Positions 63,301 to 64,000 of a stretch of 64,000 nucleotides of DNA are shown in pieces. Location of the stretch: positions 1,240,001-1,304,000 of the forward strand of contig OY734803.1 in NCBI GenBank assembly GCA_963457535.1, given 5' to 3'. Below the pieces are notes generated by a model. The model ran no database searches. It was not told the DNA's origin and worked only from the letters and a program-made list of their open reading frames with translations. Within the stretch, counting starts at the first letter, position 1. Every line of letters begins with the position of its first letter. This DNA comes from JAHRAW01 sp028066695 (lineage in GTDB: Bacteria; Pseudomonadota; Gammaproteobacteria; Arenicellales; Poriferihabitantaceae). The position numbers and the translations under genes were made by a program.

Positions 63301-64000
63301 GCGCCGTATTCGCCCACGGACACGGCGTTTTCCGCGGCGATTTGCACTTCGTAGTCCATGCCGCGCGCGAGTCCGGTGATGGTGTAAGCGACACCCGGCG
63401 CGTCCACCGTGGCGCGGTCGGCCGGCGCAAAAGAAGCCGCCTCGGCCAACTTCCAGCGCAAATGATAGGTGGCAACCGCGAGGCCGCCGTCCGAGGCCGG
63501 CGCGGCCCAGGCGATTGAAAGTTCGTGCGGATTTTCCGGGGTTACCCGCACATTTTGCGGCGCGCCGGGCGCGACCGGCGGACCGGCGGTCGCGCCGGCC
63601 GAAGCCCATGTGGTGAGCGCGATTTTGCTGCTCGGCAGCGTGCCGGGAACCGAGGCGACTTTCACTTGATAGGCGGCGCCGGCGGTCAGACCGGTGACGG
63701 TGTAACTGTTGCCGGTGGTCGCGGCGGCGTCTTCGCGCGCAAACGCGGCCGCGTTGTTCGCCTTCCAGCGCACCTGGTAATGCGTGCCGCTCACCGCATT
63801 CCAGGTGGCGCGCACTTCGCCGACGCCGGCCGAGGCCGCGCGGACATTGCCCGGCGCGGGCAGCGGGATGTCCAGTTTGGTCACATCGGGAGTCAGCCCG
63901 TTGAACGCGCCGGTCGGCAAGCGCATTCCCGCGTTGCCGCTCAGATACAAAATCCCCAACTTGTTGCCGGCGAAAATATCCACCGGCAAAGTCGCGAGGG
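54318..64000 (-). CDS. Giant LRR-fibronectin type III repeat protein with C-terminal dockerin-like repeats, 5' end outside the window
   Basis: More than 3,220 codons are open and the frame runs off the window. The N-terminal visible part alternates leucine-rich blocks (LPANVFAGLSKLQELRLQGN style) with pairs or groups of FN3-like modules; each of the four complete LRR blocks starts with a Cys-capped segment such as GVCDR or GICGR. About 22 FN3-like modules are recognisable (W..P..DGG..V..Y.LRWK...YEVQIAA.N). The final 250 residues carry four dockerin/EF-hand-like repeats (LDVDGSGAADGRDG; LNVNDVNKTGG; DVNEDGRVTASDG; LDIDGNGEVKPDDG). It is probably secreted and sticky (adhesion or host contact); the signal peptide and anchor are not visible. 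It ends with ANSARRE and no LPXTG motif. Confidence 0.9.
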   Translation of the reverse strand, partial: LATLPVDIFAGNKLGILYLSGNAGMRLPTGAFNGLTPDVTKLDIPLPAPGNVRAASAGVGEVRATWNAVSGTHYQVRWKANNAAAFAREDAAATTGNSYTVTGLTAGAAYQVKVASVPGTLPSSKIALTTWASAGATAGPPVAPGAPQNVRVTPENPHELSIAWAAPASDGGLAVATYHLRWKLAEAASFAPADRATVDAPGVAYTITGLARGMDYEVQIAAENAVSVGEYGAAAAGHVFGLPDAPRNVQIAATVPKQLDVSWRAPAADGGAPVTSYHLRWKPAAAAAHAPQDRATVDKDTLAYAIRDAGLARGIAYEVQIAAENAAGLGEYSEAARGMVFPPPLAPRELRAQSIYAERLDVSWAAPAGNGGPPPMKYLLRWKPLAATSFAPADRAEVALPAELSHSITGLTLGETYEVQIAAENTAGEGLYASTRALARTGVCDRTPLVRDYIVVRARTDLYSSSQRIPLANSPCATVTAEHLRAITEVNVAFGPLGTLTENAFAGMDNLRKLYLSAVTPRITALPANLFAGLSKLQELRLQGNQISSLPAGVFAGLSELRQLTMQNNQLTALPENVFAGLGELRLLALGGNRDLTTLPANVFAEAVNLRVLDLSNSRFTAFPPGVFNRVIPGEFKVKGLQTPAPPANFRLIARDGTLRAEWDAAAGAHYQLRWKPAAAATFAPEDSFALRGGGHTITGLPNGAEYRVFVATVPETPAAASSSGEVVWPFAELRGAPFPPPGAPQNARADAVVSGELAASWDAPDNDGGTPILTYHLRWKPLAATSYAPADRAAVAAPALTYDITGLTDGAAYEVQIAAETIGGPGAYAAAVRGTPLLGVCDRSEEVHAEITLQTGRAGCAAVSAEDVRALTELDLSGEEIAALTANDFAGMRELQKLRLDGNELVNLPDGVFADLAKLRELRLNGNSLAALPGEIFDDLVKLRELRLDENALTALPDGIFTNSAELRMLNLRGNAFAALPQNALAGAPNLTGLDAAENEIAALPANAFSALPDLRTLSIGGNAFATLPADVFAGLSHLTQLDLRGHSLTQLPSGVFNGLSPGVLSVRGMDLPPPPDEIRLVSRESVLKVAWDAAAGAQYQLRWKLESAATFAPEDAAATTAARYDITPLKNGATYEVRVAAAPKTPASTAPADEFRAWNFAASRAAPFPPPSVPREVNAGASNPAELAITWIPPENTGGALVVAYHLRWKKVTASDFAADDAATVSPSPDDNNRYIITGLDNDTVYEAKVAAESLGGMGAYSETVQGTPRTGICGRTVQVHREVVRQLDLAGVALSGCAGVNAGHLLQLTGLDLNNKSIAALQADDFSGMENLRFLHLQDNQLIDLPANVFAGLAKLQTLRLANNAIGAYPANIFAGLSGLRELDLGNNSIPAVSAGLFSGLAELRKLSLHTNGFTALPKNVFADLAKLRELELHQTPLASLPLGAFNGLAPDSLQITGFDLPAPPQGLQVDAGHGEIEVRWNAVVGAQYQVRWKAADAAAFAPADAAATRDTHYTVAGVQNGATYEFRVATVPAAPQAATVGSTGVPDITPKTWRSAVMRGTSFGLPGAPQNPRVVSADEGVVEIAWDAPLDDGGAAVSAYLLRWKPVSAANFAGEDAAELAAPAAELKYEITGLTNGTTYQAQIAAKNVVGDGEYATAPPAAPFGKPGKPQNVRAATKQSQELAVSWEAPLDDGGAAVSAYLLRWKPVSAAVFAAGDDAEVEAPKLSYDITGLTNGTTYQVQIAAKTAERTGEYSDPVLGAAHRGVCGRIPPVRDAIEAALGGLGCAEVSEEKLREVEELNLRNKGISELPENSFAGMRGLVTLDLTENLLAELPLNVFAGLASLRDLILNQTFLTELPAGVFADLGALRRLELKEVPLEGMPLGAFNGLLPGELRIVGMTMPAAPRDLQLTVRNGELRAQWSEVPGAQYQLRWREVGAAEWAREDAAATAATAHTIAGLSNGTRYEVRVAAVPTVPVTINVFRKIWEAAEAQAAPALVAPDAPRAAQTEAGDKRIEVRWQAPLANGGADITGYHVHYKSLAGGGMTYMKTAAGSDLVYTITEGLENGATYAVKIAAQNRIGIGEFTAAPQATPFTTPDAPAAVALAPDNEELRVTWEAPDDKGRAVSAYHVRWKLAGAADFAAEDAAELSADIFAHAISGLQNGATYEVQVAAENLAGIGDYAAAARGVPRTVPGAPQSVAASPENSQLQISWAAPNEDGGGQVSGYKLRWKLAAATTFAAEDAAELSADIFAHTISGLQNGELYRVEIAAKNAAGFGATAAAAGVPRTVPDAPQNLAVNPDNERLKVSWDAPANDGGDEVSIYLLRWKPVSESEFANAPKIAATTYDITGLENGTTYEVQVSARNAAGDGAYSESARAVPRTVPDAPQNLAVTPGDKQLRVSWAAPDSDGGAPVLRYRVRWKLPGDSIDFTDANSRVVDAGVLSHTVAIGRNGTTYEVEVAAQNAAGFGAAVSAESAPRTVPLAPQMIAAAPGNAEITVTWKMPNLDGGAPLLSYRLRWKLADDSDFAAENAVELPADVLERAITGLNNGATYDVQVAAKNIAGFGEYGESAQATPRDAPGAPKDLAVMPDMGELHITWEAPDSDNGAPVLSYRLRWNLADASDFAAEDMHVVSGDARAHTVTALENGQEYQIEITAGNAAGLGKPAVTQGTPRTVPGLPRDVAVAPYNQELHVTWQAPAENGGAEVSGYSVRWKIAGSAESAHTEAEVTSPTMYTIPGLINGMTYEVQVAAKNEAGAGEYSAAARAVPRTVPGAPQNLALTPDNAELRVSWDAPDADGGAPVTTYHVRWKTAEGDFAPENAAAFSADVFAGAITGLTNGENYEVKITAENEAGEGEADIAKATPRTVPGKPRKVRATASNTDLSITVDWTPPQNNGGAPVTTYLYRWAEKDGSWRPEKIAGGGKARAYTIESGDGLESGGKYQVQIAAVNAAGAGKWADGMFGAGEDKKTFGTPWQFDLDVDGSGAADGRDGTLISRSLNGRALFDSNDEVFAKDAVALAEAAKSKLDSLKIKVVRYEDGGTRLALNVNDVNKTGGEPDHNDGVLIARYLLGLRLDALVAKIDATVNADTIAQNIKPMVESKDLDVNEDGRVTASDGIIVARYLFNVKTEGGLLVSGQAPKAGPNAEEIRAKIRRGRDGLALDIDGNGEVKPDDGTMVFRFLNGQNAEQVFRDADVVNMDELFQKLQSLKPQANSARRE
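55070..58280 (-). repeat. Tandem FN3-coding repeat array
   Basis: Eleven or so FN3 modules, each about 290 bases, follow one another with no LRR block between. The units keep similar linkers (AxGVPRTVPGAPQ-like and YEVQVAA) at regular spacing. Within-array similarity suggests expansion by duplication. The two modules nearest the C-terminal end are the most divergent. Confidence 0.8.

Overview
The window is a 64 kb piece of a GC-rich gammaproteobacterial chromosome, read from gene order and protein families. Gammaproteobacterial markers are rsmG-parA-parB leading into an atpI-B-E-F-H-A-G-D-C operon, lptF/lptG divergent from pepA-holC-valS, ffh divergent from a ypjD-like gene, erpA-grpE-dnaK-dnaJ, yoaA-tsaB and clpS-clpA. 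The genus cannot be told from the sequence. I see no rRNA, tRNA, CRISPR array or insertion sequence. Genes are packed tightly, many overlap by 1-11 bases, and no gene-free gap exceeds 300 bases.

Layout: 1-3 kb holds the 3' part of pckA, a SAM methyltransferase and rsmG. 3-5.3 kb holds parAB and an ArgO/LysE exporter. 5.3-14.4 kb holds the ATP synthase operon, interrupted between atpA and atpG by a beta-barrel gene and a zeta-toxin module. 14.4-24 kb holds htpX, an ORF6N protein, a hydroxyacid dehydrogenase, lptFG, pepA, holC and valS. 24-25.2 kb is an AT-richer module: an unknown gene and an outer-membrane barrel gene driven by back-to-back promoters, the latter with a highly structured RNA leader. 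25.3-27.5 kb holds ffh and ypjD. 27.5-31.1 kb is a FokI-like type IIS restriction-modification system. 31.2-38.1 kb holds tsaB, yoaA, dnaJ, dnaK, grpE and erpA. 38.2-40.4 kb holds a GMC oxidoreductase and a DUF488 protein. 40.5-43.2 kb is an AT-richer UvrD-like helicase with a RelE-like N-terminus. 43.2-50.8 kb holds gshB, prpE, an enoyl-CoA hydratase, two MFS carriers and a class V aminotransferase. 50.8-54.3 kb holds an encapsulated-ferritin-type protein without encapsulin, clpA, clpS and a second A-type Fe-S carrier. 54.3 kb to the window edge is one reading frame of more than 3,200 codons with LRR, FN3 and dockerin-like repeats.

How it fits together: the backbone is housekeeping (energy, chromosome partition, LPS export, protein quality control, translation). 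At least four accessory modules are wedged into it: a toxin-antitoxin pair, a restriction system, the helicase and the RNA-led barrel gene. The most unusual items are the interrupted atp operon, the FokI homologue with a methyltransferase whose two halves are of different type, the RelE-like/UvrD fusion, the structured leader starting at a consensus promoter, the orphan EncFtn, and the giant LRR-FN3-dockerin protein. Seven genes or operons appear to use extended -10 promoters with a similar C/G-rich sequence just downstream.
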